Part shown: in pieces, positions 35,913 through 45,899 of the stretch
How positions within the stretch are numbered: the first letter of the stretch is position 1
Layout: the number at the start of each line of letters is the position of its first letter
Assembly (NCBI GenBank): GCA_022701365.1
Contig: JAKUHH010000015.1
Location: 1 to 58,872, forward strand
Origin: Mycocentrospora acerina
Taxonomy: Eukaryota; Ascomycota; Dothideomycetes; Pleosporales
Direction of reading: 5' to 3'
Length of the DNA: 58,872 bases
Program-made: the position numbers and the translations under genes
The notes under the pieces: generated by a model
Told to the model about the DNA's origin: nothing
Database searches by the model: none
The model's input: the letters and a program-made list of their open reading frames with translations, nothing else

Positions 35913-36803
35913 CTAATTCCGAAAGTATGCCTTCAGTGCATCGTCCCGAGCATGACACTTTGCCCCAATAATCTCTTCTAATTGAAGCATCATACCACTG
36001 CACAGCTGGAGCTGCTCAGCAATGTCAGAAGTTAAACCTTGCTGAAGTTCCTTAAAGCGTTGCTTCCAGAAATCCCACCGAGCAATTGTAAAGACAGGAC
36101 CTGCTTCAGCATTTTCTTGCGCAAAGAGATCACCTGGCGTTAAAACCTTATGATTTGTATTTGTGGGCGCGTAACTGCGTGCTGAGGCTGAGAGGATTGC
36201 GAAACCACCGTGTCGAAGCCAAGCATCTAAAACTAGAACTTGGTCTGCAATCTTAGCAGCTTCTGACGAGGTTTCCAGCGCTTTTACAAATGATCTAAGG
36301 GCACACGAGATGAGCTCATCAGTGTAAATGCCAAACGAAGCTAATCTTGCTGTGAAACCAGCAAGATTCTGTTTTTCAACCGCAGTCGTGTTAGAAGGCG
36401 TGGCTGCCCAAGCGCATTGAAGCGCATCTACCAGAAATGGAAGATCAATCCAAATTCGCTGTTTCGTACTAGTAATGGCTTGTTCACCTGATCCAACTCG
36501 AGACATTAACCCCCAACTTCGTGCAAGCAGCACCTGGCATGCAAGCTGGTCAGCTGCAGGCTCAGCAATAGGTATTGCTTTTGCAGCTTGTATGAACAGA
36601 TACCACAAGTCATGCAGGTCAACCTCAACTACGCTAATGTTGTGGTTCCAGTTGGTATAGCGATTTGTAATGTTGCGGATAAGCATGCGGGCACGCTTAC
36701 TGAGATTATATGGGTTTTCCTTAACGTTGGCATCGACTGATGGGCGAAAGTGCCGCTCACTGTATTGAATCCTCTGCTCAGTATCAGAAGAGGTTGAAGC
36801 CAT
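35913..36803 (-). CDS. DUF3632-type fungal protein, intact, 296 residues
   Basis: This is the only long uninterrupted frame in the window: 296 codons, ATG at 36803-36801 and TAG at 35915-35913. After a Ser/Thr and charged N-terminus (residues 1-50, with SKRARMLIRNITNRY), the region from about residue 58 to 245 fits the fungal DUF3632 family: VDLHDLWYLFIQAAKAIP near residue 61, then QLACQVLLARSWGL, a WIDLPFLVDAL segment, LAGFTARLASFGIY, and KIADQVLVLDAWLRHGG. No signal peptide or membrane segment is seen. The function of DUF3632 is unknown; members are common and expanded in Pezizomycotina. Codon and trinucleotide use is normal, in contrast with RIPped DNA on both sides. A TATA-like box lies about 80 bp upstream. 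Family assignment is from memory and should be tested by profile search. Confidence 0.85.
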   Translation of the reverse strand: MASTSSDTEQRIQYSERHFRPSVDANVKENPYNLSKRARMLIRNITNRYTNWNHNISVVEVDLHDLWYLFIQAAKAIPIAEPAADQLACQVLLARSWGLMSRVGSGEQAITSTKQRIWIDLPFLVDALQCAWAATPSNTTAVEKQNLAGFTARLASFGIYTDELISCALRSFVKALETSSEAAKIADQVLVLDAWLRHGGFAILSASARSYAPTNTNHKVLTPGDLFAQENAEAGPVFTIARWDFWKQRFKELQQGLTSDIAEQLQLCSGMMLQLEEIIGAKCHARDDALKAYFRN

Positions 36804-36882
36804 AACAGACTCAGAATTTCAAGGTGTTGTAGGAAAATTTGATCGGGAGGGTTAGACCTGCAAAACTTGGATTTAAAAACAG

Positions 36883-36893
36883 CTATATATACT
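36883..36893 (-). promoter_or_regulatory. TATA-like box upstream of the DUF3632 gene
   Basis: TATATATAG-type sequence on the minus strand, about 80 bp before the ATG at 36803. It is the only strong TATA-like motif in the 225-bp interval between this gene and the next one upstream. Confidence 0.5.
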
Positions 36894-37027
36894 ATACGTA
36901 GCACACGTCTAAAGCGGCTAGCGCATCTAAACCATGTACATGCACTAGCCCCTATGACATCACCCCTCAACAACACCAAAAACTGAACGCTGAGGGTACT
37001 CTGAATCGAACAGTGCAACCTTGACAT

Positions 37028-37410
37028 TCAACTACATGTAGCTGTACGCGTAGGATCCTGATCATTGAATTCACAGAAGTTGCCGTTGTTGGGGCACTAG
37101 AAATGTGTTAGCCTGGAGTTGAAAATGGGCAGTATATATTCAGACTAACCGGAAACGTGGAGTCACAGTTCACCTGGAAACTGACGCCTTCGTCGGGCTC
37201 GTACTGGCAGACTCCAGGCGATGGATGATCGTTGTTAAGAATACAAGCCTGTTGCACACACCATCAGCAGGAGGCTGACATTGATGTCGAGGCGGAACTC
37301 ACGCCGCCAAAGATTTCCCGCTGTAGGGGTCCGTCCCGCTTCAAGGGTCCAGCGGTGACGAGGTTGGCAGTCGCCACGAGCAGTCCGGCCATGACGTGAA
37401 GAGAGCGCAT
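37028..37410 (-). CDS. small cysteine-rich secreted protein, 3 exons, intact
   Basis: A spliced minus-strand gene with no single long open frame. Exon 1 is 37410-37303, intron 1 is 37302-37249 (54 nt, GTGAGT...CAACAG), exon 2 is 37248-37150, intron 2 is 37149-37097 (53 nt, GTTAGT, CTAAC branch site, TTCTAG), and exon 3 is 37096-37028, ending TGA. Both introns are phase 0. The product is 91 residues. Residues 1-20 form a signal peptide (MRSLHVMAGLL then VATANLVTA). A Lys-Arg at residues 24-25 could be a Kex2 site. The mature part holds six cysteines, in contexts ACIL, GVCQ, VNCD, PCPN, NFCE and TATC. Size, six cysteines and subtelomeric island location fit a candidate secreted effector; function is inferred only. 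Intron 1 removes an in-frame TGA. A TATA box lies 77 bp upstream. It shares strand with the DUF3632 gene, 224 bp away. Confidence 0.75.
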
Positions 37411-37486
37411 ATTTAACTGCTGAGAAGTGGATTGAGGCGCAATGAATAGATGAACTCAACGGCTGCCCATCTGTGCTATCAAGCAG

Positions 37487-37493
37487 TTATATA
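37487..37493 (-). promoter_or_regulatory. TATA box of the secreted-protein gene
   Basis: TATATAA on the minus strand, 77 bp upstream of the ATG at 37410. Spacing is usual for fungal TATA promoters. Confidence 0.55.
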
Positions 37494-37559
37494 GCTGCAT
37501 GCTGAAAACTGCAACAGCTATGCGAGTTACACGTAGCCTCGCGCAACATCTGAATGACT

Positions 37560-37560
<1 letters not shown>

Positions 37561-37591
<31 letters not shown>

Positions 37592-37759
37592 NNNNNNNNN
37601 NNNNNNNNNNNNNNNNNNNNNNNNNNNNNNNNNNNNNNNNNNNNNNNNNNNNNNNNNNNNNNNNNNNNNNNNNNNNNNNNNNNNNNNNNNNNNNNNNNNN
37701 NNNNNNNNNNNNNNNNNNNNNNNNNNNNNNNNNNNNNNNNNNNNNCCCCCCCCCCCCCC
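37561..37759. other. assembly gap flanked by poly-C
   Basis: Thirty-one C (37561-37591), 154 N (37592-37745), then 14 C (37746-37759). Reading frames reported across it are artefacts. A long C/G homopolymer probably broke the assembly. The gap lies about 150 bp upstream of the secreted-protein gene. Confidence 0.97.
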
Positions 37760-38640
37760 ACCCTTCCCGCTGGAAATAAAAGCCATGCTCCACTTGCGTG
37801 TGCGTTGAGGACGTTCACGAATTGGTCAAAGTTACCTTGATATAGTTCTGACGTATTGGAGATTAGCGCCTAAAGTGGGGCATGGCTATGCTTCGGGGGG
37901 AGCCACAGTAACTCACCCCGCACGATGCCGTTCATCAGCCGCGTCTTCTCCCCAAATCAAATGATTGGTTCCTTCCAAAGGACTACTCCTACTCTCTGAT
38001 AGTCGAAACGGTGATTACATCCGAGCGGCAAAGGAACCACTAGGGCGATTTCGTCTTACTGCATCTGAGAAGAGCTGGTAGGTCGCTAAATTTTTACGTA
38101 AAATTCACTCTTGATATTGACAAGTTAAAGAAGCAGAAGGGGCTTTGCTATGAGCTTCTACTAGGTTACTTGCTTTCACTAAATGCGTATTCAGGACAAC
38201 CCGCGATTAACTTCTAAACTTTTAGCATTCATCTACTATTTGCCATCGTCTCTCTAGAACAAGCTGTCATGCTGATATCTGCCAAGCCTCCAGCGATCTA
38301 TCGGCCCTTCATAGACGCAGTACAGAGGCGCGGCGGGAAAGACTGCACCCGCTGCATGGTTGATCATACAAGATTCACATTTCAATATAACGCAACAACA
38401 TTTCCAGCTAGACTGTTTTTAAAACAACTAGTTATAGGCCAAGAAACAACAAAAGCGCAGGCGTTCAACGGTTAAGATCTGAAGAAGTAATTTTCTGTGG
38501 CACCCAGCATATGTAGTGCGCAGTTCTGCCTGGGCCAAATTACCTCATTTCAACGCTCCATTCACAGATCTCTGAATAGTTTTCTGATATGTTATTGAGA
38601 TTAAGTTGTCTTACTTTAACAATTTCCTAATGTTTATTAG
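37760..38640. other. unmutated DNA, no gene recognised
   Basis: Normal composition with CpG and TCA/CCA words. A 68-codon frame (38269-38475, plus) has no recognisable domain, signal peptide or intron signals and is not called. Words such as GTGGGG and CCCCGC near 37876-37920 could be regulatory sites for a gene lost in the gap, but this is speculative. Confidence 0.5.
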
Positions 38641-39345
38641 CCTTGCTACTTTAAGCGTAGACCTTAACAAGTGCTTTTAGTTAGTTAAGTAAGGACTTTT
38701 AAAGTATTTTAGGAGATTAAGGAAAGTTACGCAACTAGACGCTAAAGTAATAAAATAGGAAACTTTAGGGGGTTAACATAAAAAGTATGTGCAATGTGTT
38801 GCTCTCTTAAAAAAGTCAGGCTAATTTATTTGACTTGTGTCTACCTCTTGTGTAATCTATAGTAATCCTAGATAATTAGTAGCAAAGACCTGCAGAAGCA
38901 ATCTTTAAACTTAGACTGCGTTTCTTAATCCCTGCATTTAATAGACTTGTAATGTTTCATGCACTAGCAATAATAACACCACGTCTTTTAGACAGGAATC
39001 AACTATATGATGGTTTTGATCCACATCTAAGGCCGCAAGACTAAACATGGTAAGACATGACCTTCCTAATTTGTCTATTAAACTAGTAGCTCTGCTGATA
39101 AGTTAATTCACTAGCAATCTAAAGTGTTATGTTAATGAAACTAGGAAAAGCGGCAGACAATTGCTCTGACTGCGCATAATAATGTAGGGTAGGTTGCTTA
39201 GATATAGAATATCTCCGCGCAGGCGCTGTGGAAAGTACGCGTAGGTACATAACAACTGGTCTGCCTTGTTTAGGGAGTTGCACTTCTTTAAATCTCTTTT
39301 AGCTGGGCGCCCTGCGTCTAAACCCTTGTACGTCTTAAACTTAAG
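38641..39345. other. mildly RIP-mutated intergenic DNA
   Basis: The boundary between the unmutated island and decayed DNA lies here: TTAG, CTAG and CTAA words rise after about 38640, while TGA, TGG and TCA still occur. No gene is recognised before the secreted-protein pseudogene at 39350. Confidence 0.5.
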
Positions 39346-39349
39346 CAGG

Positions 39350-39686
39350 ATGCTCTTGCTCTTTAGGCTTGCTTATCTGGCTGCCTTCCTGGGCTTGGCT
39401 ATAGCTTAACAACAGCCATACTACAACGCGTATGCTACCTCTAGCTATACGGAATCTTTTTCTGCATAAGTACATTGCTGACATATTTCTACAATGCTAG
39501 TCCTTAGTATAGTGTGGGTAACTACTGCTGCTGTGCAGACAACTGTTTGTTATTATTTAGTGTCTGTTTAATTCTATGACAGCTATTAACTCTGTTATAC
39601 AGTGTGCTATTTTCTGAACAGCGTTGATAATGGCTGCAGCCTGCCAGGCTGACAAATTGGATGCCTGTTGTGAGTGTGGCAGTTAA
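39350..39686 (+). pseudogene. small cysteine-rich secreted protein, two nonsense mutations
   Basis: Three exons on the plus strand: 39350-39429, 39501-39544 and 39622-39686 (TAA). Intron 1 (39430-39500) has a GTATGC donor, a CTGAC branch site and a CTAG acceptor. Intron 2 (39545-39621) has GTTTGT and AACAG. Frames join correctly at both junctions. The product would be about 62 residues: a clear signal peptide (MLLLFRLAYLAAFLGLAIA), then a mature part with seven cysteines (NYCCCADN, AACQADKL, DACCECG). Codon 20 is TAA and a TAG opens exon 2; both fit CAA or CAG after C-to-T in a TCA-type context. It is a candidate effector relic; the family is not recognised. Confidence 0.65.
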
Positions 39687-39831
39687 AGATATGCAGGATT
39701 AGAATCTATAAACAAGAATAAAATATTTCACATTTTATTGTTAACCTTTCTTTAATCCTTAGTTTGTTAAGTTGCAAATGTTAAGACACAACTCTTTTCT
39801 ACTATGCTATACAAGCTAAAAAGGTACTTAT

Positions 39832-39851
39832 GATCTATCTTTTGATAGATC
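39832..39851. repeat. perfect hairpin, 8-bp stem
   Basis: GATCTATC-TTTT-GATAGATC, a perfect 8-bp inverted repeat with a 4-base loop, about 145 bp downstream of the secreted-protein pseudogene. It could be incidental. Confidence 0.6.
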
Positions 39852-40249
39852 TTGGAATAAAACATTACATATCCTTAGTTTGAACCACTCCCTGACAGCG
39901 AATAGACCTAGACTAAGCTACACTATGTCCTGTTTTCTAGGATCTGAGTAGGGACCTGGCTGAGTCTACTTCTTTTACTAATAGATCTCTGACTTTACTT
40001 ACAAAGTTATAACTATCCTATATTCCTATAGACAACATATAGGATACATTAAATATAAGAACCTAAGGTCTATATTATGTAATAAGCAGTACTAAAATTA
40101 CTTATATTACTACTTAAAAAGTCTTAATATTTCTCCCTAGAGCTATACTTTCTCTACAATAGCTTCTAATATATTTTCTGCTATTTTTCTGCTTCCTAAA
40201 GTGGTACGCTTTAGCAATGCCTCTCTTGTTTACTAGTTGTTAAGGCAGC
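39852..40249. other. AT-rich decayed DNA, no gene recognised
   Basis: Sequence with progressive increase of RIP-type words; no frame or domain is recognised. Confidence 0.45.
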
Positions 40250-40378
40250 TGTTAGGGAACAATTAGGTAGAAATTGTTGTGTTAATAGGAGTGTAGGACT
40301 CAAAGACTATGTAGGAGCTGAGTGCTCATGAGCTTGCAAACGTGCCTGCACACGTGCTTATAGACGTACAGGCTGACA
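40250..40378 (+). repeat. short LTR-like repeat, copy 2 (129 bp)
   Basis: TGTTAGGG...GGCTGACA, 129 bp, the inverse orientation of copy 1 and of identical length. It retains TCA and TGA words and so is less mutated than copies 3 and 4. No 5-bp target duplication is evident. Confidence 0.75.
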
Positions 40379-41240
40379 TAAGAGCTGCAGGATAAGAGAG
40401 CAAACTTCAGACTGAAATTTAGCTAATTACTTCTTAGTGCGCTAAAGTAAGCATGTAGTAGAGATTTAGGCCTTAATAGAGCATTAAATGCCTATTTACA
40501 GAAAACAGATTTTGAAGCTAATGTAATAAGAGCATTACAAGTCTTTTTTAAAGCTGTTAACCTTATATCTTTAGGGCTAAGCAGTGCAAGAAGCTAGACT
40601 ACTGTAATTAAATTCTGCTCTTTAAGATACCTAGCTTATCTTGTCTTTCCTAGCTAAAATAAAAGAGAAAGTAATTAATAAAGAGTAAAGCTACTTATAA
40701 CTTAGCTTCTAGCGTGCAAGTATAGCTACACTATAAGCTAGTCCTAACTTTTAGAAGGTAAAGTGTGTGCAGTAGTAGCAAACAATTTACTTTTAATTAA
40801 GATGCTAATATAATAGCTACAAACGCCTTATTTAAGTAATGCTAGGCGCTAACAAAGTATACTATATTCCTATAACACTAGACAATGCTGTTGCCTAGCA
40901 GCAGCAGAGACACAACCTTAATTTACAATTTTCTTCTATCTTTACTAAGAAATTAAGTGCTCTTAAATATTAAATTAATAACAGGAAGTATAATTAAATA
41001 TAAAGTTAATTATTGTGCATACTAAACTAAAATAAATCTTTAGTTTAAATTAGAGAAATAATTTACAAGAGCAAAATCTGTGCAAAGAAATACTTAATTT
41101 GCATAATTAGATTAATAAAAGAGTAGAGTTAAAACACAAAAAGAAATTAAAATTATGCTAAGGGTAAATAAGGTTAGTCTAGTTTTTTCTTTTTTATTAT
41201 TTTTTTATATTGTGTTTTTCTAACTAACTAGTCAGACTAA
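40379..41240. other. AT-rich decayed DNA, no gene recognised
   Basis: Decayed sequence with frequent TAG and TAA in all frames. No coding similarity is recognised. Confidence 0.4.
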
Positions 41241-41500
41241 AAACAATAATGCTTATGCAGACGCTAGTCTATAAGGCGCTGTTTTTCCTCCTAGGCTAAG
41301 CTCTCTTTTCTAGAGCCTTAGAAGCCTAGTAAAACAGTAGTAGTGCTCTTACTACGTAGCTTGCTAAAAATAGAGTATTCTGAAACAGTTCTTTATTGTT
41401 GTAGTAGGCCTTTAGGTTAAGGCTCCTGCAGCAAGCAACTACCTAGCTGTTGCTATTTCTATTTTTTGCAAGCACTTAAGCAGTGCTACTTACCTTACTT
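41241..41500 (-). repeat. LTR-flanking repeat module, inverted copy
   Basis: This module is the reverse complement of about 52.86-53.12 kb. For example CAGACGCTAGTCTATAAGGCGC here matches AGCGCCTTATAGACTAACGTCTG there, and GGCCTTTAGGTTAAGGCTC matches GAGCCTTAACTTAAAGGCTT. Both copies lie close to gypsy LTRs. The part at 53.41-53.52 kb repeats it in the other orientation. Confidence 0.7.
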
Positions 41501-41586
41501 TAGTATTAAAGATAGCAGCTAACGTTAGCCTGCCTATCTCTTTCTGCATTTGTTTTCTCTCTAGATTGTAGTGTTTGCAATATAGG

Positions 41587-41873
41587 TGTAACGTTTACAA
41601 CGTTACATCCTATCATTACCCCTAAGTCAACTAATACCTATCTAATAGCTACCTATTTTATACTTACCCTAGATAGCAATCTTACAAAGGGGTATATAAG
41701 GTTGCAGGCTATGTAGCTTTATAGCGTAGTTTTTCTGTATTCTTTTATACAAGACTTATAGGTGTAGAGAATAGTATCTTTAGTATACCTTCTAGTCCTA
41801 GCACTCCTATATGCCTTATAGTAGAAGATTTAGACATTATTTAGATTACTCTATTATAACCTGTGTTGTTAAA
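41587..41873 (+). repeat. Ty3/gypsy LTR, heavily mutated
   Basis: Matches the LTR at 53523-53810 over its whole length: TGTAACGTT start, GGGGTATATAAGG TATA-like promoter near 41690, GTCCTAGCACTCCTATATGCC, and a 3' end GTTGTTAAA where the intact form has GTTATTACA. TGTAAC and GTTACA are the inverted ends. Confidence 0.85.
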
Positions 41874-43296
41874 TTATATAGAAAAACTTAACTTAGCTAG
41901 GAATAGCTTCTATATAATATTAATAATTATAATATTTAGATTAGATCTAATCTTTATCTACTTAAGAACTAAATTAGACTATACTATTATATCTAGCACT
42001 ATATTATAGCTAAGATATTTAGAATTTTCTAATAACTAAAGTTTTTAATTTTAGAACTTCTTAGTCTACTATATTAAGATTGCTTAAGAATAAGCTATAT
42101 AAGATTATGCTAATGTAGTAATATAAAGACTACTAAGAACCTATTAGATTTAGACCTAACTTTAATATCTACTGCTATTACTTTAAGTTTAGAAGAACTA
42201 ACTTAAAGATTAGTATATACTTAAAGCTTAACTTTAAAAGTAGCAGTAGAGGTGTCTAATCTTACTCTATCTCTTACTCTAGTATAAACTAGTGCTAAAC
42301 CTTTATTAAGTTTAAACTAAAAAGTAAAGATTTAGCTTAACTAGTAGCCTAGCTTTATAGAGATATATAAGAACTATAATAAGCTATAATTATTTAAGAT
42401 AACTTTTTACTTTGTACTACAATAATTCTAACTCTCTTAAAATTACTTTAACTATTAATGTTATAATATATGAATTATTTAATAATATAATAAATAACTA
42501 TTAAAAAGAATACTATGTATAATTATTTTTAAAATAGTTCTAATCTAATATTTTACTTATAGCAAGTTATTATCTAAGACTAATTAGAGATTAATATTAA
42601 CTACTATTAGAGTAAGGATACATATATAGCGTTAGTTTTAGGATATACTTCTAGCCTAGCTAAAAAGTACTTAGAGCCTTAATACCTATCTAATACTTTG
42701 TTAGATTTTTTTAAGATAACAAATAAAAGAATAAACCTACTTAGGTCCTATTTCATAATTAAAAAATAAAGGAGCTAAGAGTTAAGCTACTTTTTAAAAA
42801 CTCTTTATAGCTAAGATAAAAACTTTTTTTAGTATTAAAGCATAGTTCTTTAGCAATACTTTTAGAAGATAAGAACTTAGATTAGAATAGTCTTACTACT
42901 TATAGATAAAGATTATACTAACCTTGTAGATAGCCAGCTTTAGTTTTAAGTAATAATAGAATAACTCTTTAAAGCTTAAAGTTAAACACCTAAAAGTATT
43001 TTACATAGAATAAAAGAACTCTCTTATTATCTTAACTGCAGGGACTTTAACCTATAGAATATATTAACTAAGCTAATTTTCTTTAGGTCTAGTTTAGATA
43101 TCTTTGCTAAGAATAAACTATAACTTATTCTAATAAGCAGACCTCTTTATCTAAACTTAACTTTAACTTTTACTTATATTTTAGCCTTTTTCTAAGACTC
43201 TAGGCCCTTTAAAAGACTTAACTCTAAGTAATTGCTATAACTGTAGCAAGCTAAAATACTTTTTAAATAAGTATCTTTTGCTTTAAGTAAAGAAGA
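41874..43296 (+). pseudogene. truncated Ty3/gypsy gag, RIP-destroyed zinc knuckle
   Basis: Collinear with the gag region of the element at 53.8-55.2 kb but with far more C/G-to-T/A changes. The zinc knuckle at 43233-43274 reads C-Y-N-C-S-K-L-K-Y then FLNKY: the His and last Cys codons have become Tyr (CAC to TAC, TGT to TAT). The copy ends just after the knuckle, at 43296, where a short LTR-like repeat begins, so pol is absent. Confidence 0.75.
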
Positions 43297-43413
43297 TGTG
43301 AGTAAATAATTAGGAGGAACTTGTTTAATTATTAGGAGTATAGGACTTAGAGACTATATAGGAGTTAAATGCTTACGTGCAAGCACCTGTGCGCTCTTAG
43401 GCGTAGGCTGACA
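43297..43413 (+). repeat. short LTR-like repeat, copy 3 (117 bp)
   Basis: TGTGAGTA...GGCTGACA, 117 bp, plus orientation. It directly follows the truncated gypsy gag, and could be the insertion that cut it. It is more mutated than copies 1 and 2. Confidence 0.75.
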
Positions 43414-43755
43414 TTATCTGTAAAGCAAATAGTATTACTACTTTACTACTTATCTTATATAATAAGCACTTAGCTATCTTATGTAAGGTTCTCTTTCTCT
43501 GCAAAACCTAACTAATTTTAAAATGTTAAGTAATAATACCTGCTGCAAATCTAGTAGCTAATAGCACTATTAATTCTATATAAGACTAATATAGAACACT
43601 ATTATAGCTAATTAATTAATTATAGAATATTTAGTATTTAAAAAAGTAGATGTTTATAGTTAGAATGTCCTCTTTAAAAATTTTAAACCCTAACACTAAG
43701 CCTATCTAAGTAAATGTTAGGCCTAACATCTTGCTTTATATTAGGTAGGTTAACT
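43414..43755. other. AT-rich spacer
   Basis: RIP-type sequence, no gene recognised. It forms the 3' flank of the LysM/CBM18 pseudogene. Confidence 0.4.
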
Positions 43756-43759
43756 ACAC

Positions 43760-44963
43760 GTAGTGTATTAGCGCTTAAGGATACACACAGTTTCTTTCTG
43801 TTAGATACACAAGTAGGAGATAGTTACTAGGCTCCTGCGCAGTGATTAGCTGTGGATCTGCAGAATCCTGCAAAACTGCAGCAGTTGCTGTATGTTAAGT
43901 CCTTGCAGATATAACTATCAGTACCTCTGCAGGAACTGTCTAAAGAGACATTGGATTTTATAGGTTGCGTTGTACTGCCTGTGTCGCTGCAGGTGCTAAA
44001 GGCAGATTGGCTAGGCAAGATGTATCAGCATTAACGCAAGGACTTAGGATAGTAAGAAAATTTACCAGCCTACACTGCATTCTGACAAAGTTAAGCTACA
44101 GATGTTATCTTTACTACAGCAGTTTCTATAGACGACGCTAAAGGTGTATACTTAGGTCCTATCGCAACAGCTGTCAGGCGTAGTGCCAAAGATGTCAGTT
44201 AAGGATTCTTGAGACTCTGGCATGCTAGCTTAGGTTAGTAGAAAATAGAGGGAAGATGCTAATTGTGTAACAGAACTTACAGAGGCTGTTCACAAGCACT
44301 AGACTAGCAGTTTAACTGTAAGCAATAACTCGTCCTATTGCCGCAAAAACCATTAAAATTGCAGCAGTCACCCTATCGTCCTGCGCAAACCTTGTCACCT
44401 GTCTAAGACCTACATTTTCTGTTAAGAGAGTAGGCGGTAGGCTATGCTACGTCGCAGTTGCCCTCATAGCATATGCCTGCTTTGCAATTCTCACTAACTT
44501 TTGTTTAGCAAAGACTTGTCTAAGAGATTGCTGCTGTGCTTACACCAAATCACCACATTGCCACGTCTGCAAATTACAGCACTGCTTGTCTGTTCCTATA
44601 CACGTCGTGTTGCTGTGCTAGGGCCCACAGAAACCATCAGGTGATATTGCTTGTTCCTCAATAACTTAAGATGCATTAGACGTGGCGTAGAATCATTGCG
44701 TAAGCTTAGTACTTACACCCTGCTACACAATACTCAGTATTAGGCTCAATGTTACTACAGTCAGGATCTAACAACAGGTTAAGCTAGAAGAACTTAGAGA
44801 TTAGGATGCAGTAATAGTCAGCAAACTAGGAACAGATGTAGTAGTTAACTGCAGCTAGCGTCTTAGATGTGTATCTACAGACTGCGTCACTAACTGCGGC
44901 TTTAGAGAGTAAAAATAAACAGATCAACACAAATACGCATACAAAGGGTAATAAGGAACGCAT
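43760..44963 (-). pseudogene. secreted LysM plus CBM18 chitin-binding protein, decayed
   Basis: Minus strand, ATG at 44963 (an upstream in-frame ATG is at 45014). A signal peptide (MRSLLPFVCVFVLICLFLLS) is followed by a LysM-like domain ending NTEYCVAGC at about 44720. Four hevein-like CBM18 modules follow: near 44.65-44.47 kb (DGFCGP, then TDKQCCN), 44.43-44.29 kb (GDCCNFNGFCG), 44.19-44.06 kb (RNCCSKDNICS) and 43.94-43.83 kb (SNCCSFAGFCRS). Introns are indicated by GTAAGT at about 44715 and 44280 (with a TACTAAC branch site) and GTAAGC near 44545. Stops are TAG and TAA at Gln or Trp positions. Such proteins bind chitin outside the cell, and LysM members can act as effectors that hide chitin from plants. 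It lies beside a GH18 subgroup-C chitinase relic. Substitution of conserved Gly by Arg (GGC to CGC or AGA type) adds damage. Confidence 0.8.
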
Positions 44964-45014
44964 AGTAAAAGTATAATGTGTGTTTGCTGTAGTAAACTTA
45001 GAGAAGAAGGACAT

Positions 45015-45299
45015 AATGTCTAGTTAAAGTCCTCACCTTTACAAATATAAAATGCATAAGCCCTGCAGCTAAGGCCTTCAATAATCAACCTTCAGACTGT
45101 AGCTAGCGTGATGTTTCTTTCCTGCAGAGCAGCCCAGATATAATCCTTTAATGTACTGCTTAGGTGTTAGATCTACAGTGTACTCTACAATGCACCTATA
45201 ACAGGACATAATCAGGATATTCCTGTGTAAGCATTACTAGACTCCTTTCTTGTAGAGTAACTCTAGAACTACCCTTTAACTGTACTACAACTTAAATTT
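45015..45299. other. spacer between two decayed minus-strand genes
   Basis: This is probably the former promoter of the LysM/CBM18 gene. Nothing coding is recognised. Confidence 0.45.
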
Positions 45300-45890
45300 T
45301 TTATTAACAGATATCCCATCCTAGCCCTTAGCCCAGAGACTGACTCCAACATTGTTGTCACAAGGCAAGATGGCGCAGGTGAAACTATTAAAGAAGATCC
45401 TAGTATCCTCTAGTAGGTCTCCTAGAGTAACATTCAGCATTAGCGCAAAGAATTTTAAAATATCTCTCTTGTGCGCAAACAGGTGTAGGGTTAGCTGTTC
45501 GACAACGTCCCTAATAGTAACAATACTGCTATCTTCTCTTTAAACAATCTATGCGTCAGGCGCCTTATACCACTTGTCATTATTATTAAAGCTATTGTAA
45601 TCACTTAATACCTCACAAGTAAGGCCAATTTCTCAAAGGGGTATTTCAGAGGCTAGTTCTGCAGCTATTAGGTAGCTAAGAAACAGCAGCCATGCTGCGC
45701 CAGGGTCATCTAAGGTAGGTGCAACAAGGATTGTAGAGATATCATTAAATACGGACTAGCGCAGTTAGTTAAAGACCTCGCTTATGCAGTTCATTGCGTT
45801 AGGTGCAATCATAACAAGTTTTTTTGCTGACGAAATAAGGAGTTTAGAATAAGAGACTGCAGGATTTTAAAGGAGTAAAGGATAATAACA
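45300..45890 (-). pseudogene. decayed minus-strand frame, unknown, next to chitin genes
   Basis: A minus-strand frame of about 175 codons has few stops: three TAA/TAG within the first part, one TGA, and a few later ones. Readable pieces include VMIAPNAMNCISEVFN, DDPGAAWLLFLSYLIAAEL, SSIVTIRDVVEQLTLHL and RDILKFFALMLNVTLGDLLE. The 5' side near 45.88 kb has a hydrophobic piece (ALLLLSFTPL) in another frame, perhaps a first exon with a signal sequence. The family is not recognised. It reads in the same direction as the LysM/CBM18 gene and lies between it and the GH18 chitinase. Confidence 0.5.
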
Positions 45891-45899
45891 GCAAGGCTT

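Noticed and set aside
36475..37027. Plus-strand 61-codon and minus-strand 132-codon frames around the start of the DUF3632 gene.
   Set aside because: They overlap the intact gene or its 5' leader in other frames and show no domain or secretion signal.
37235..37459. Minus-strand 74-codon frame over the secreted-protein gene.
   Set aside because: It is a shifted frame of exons 1 and intron 1; the ATG at 37410 gives a signal peptide and consistent splicing.
37456..37840. Five open frames with poly-Gly or poly-Pro and unknown residues.
   Set aside because: They cross the poly-C and N gap and have no meaning.
38269..38475. 68-codon plus-strand frame in the unmutated island.
   Set aside because: No domain, no signal peptide and no promoter or intron signals; an open frame of this length is expected by chance.
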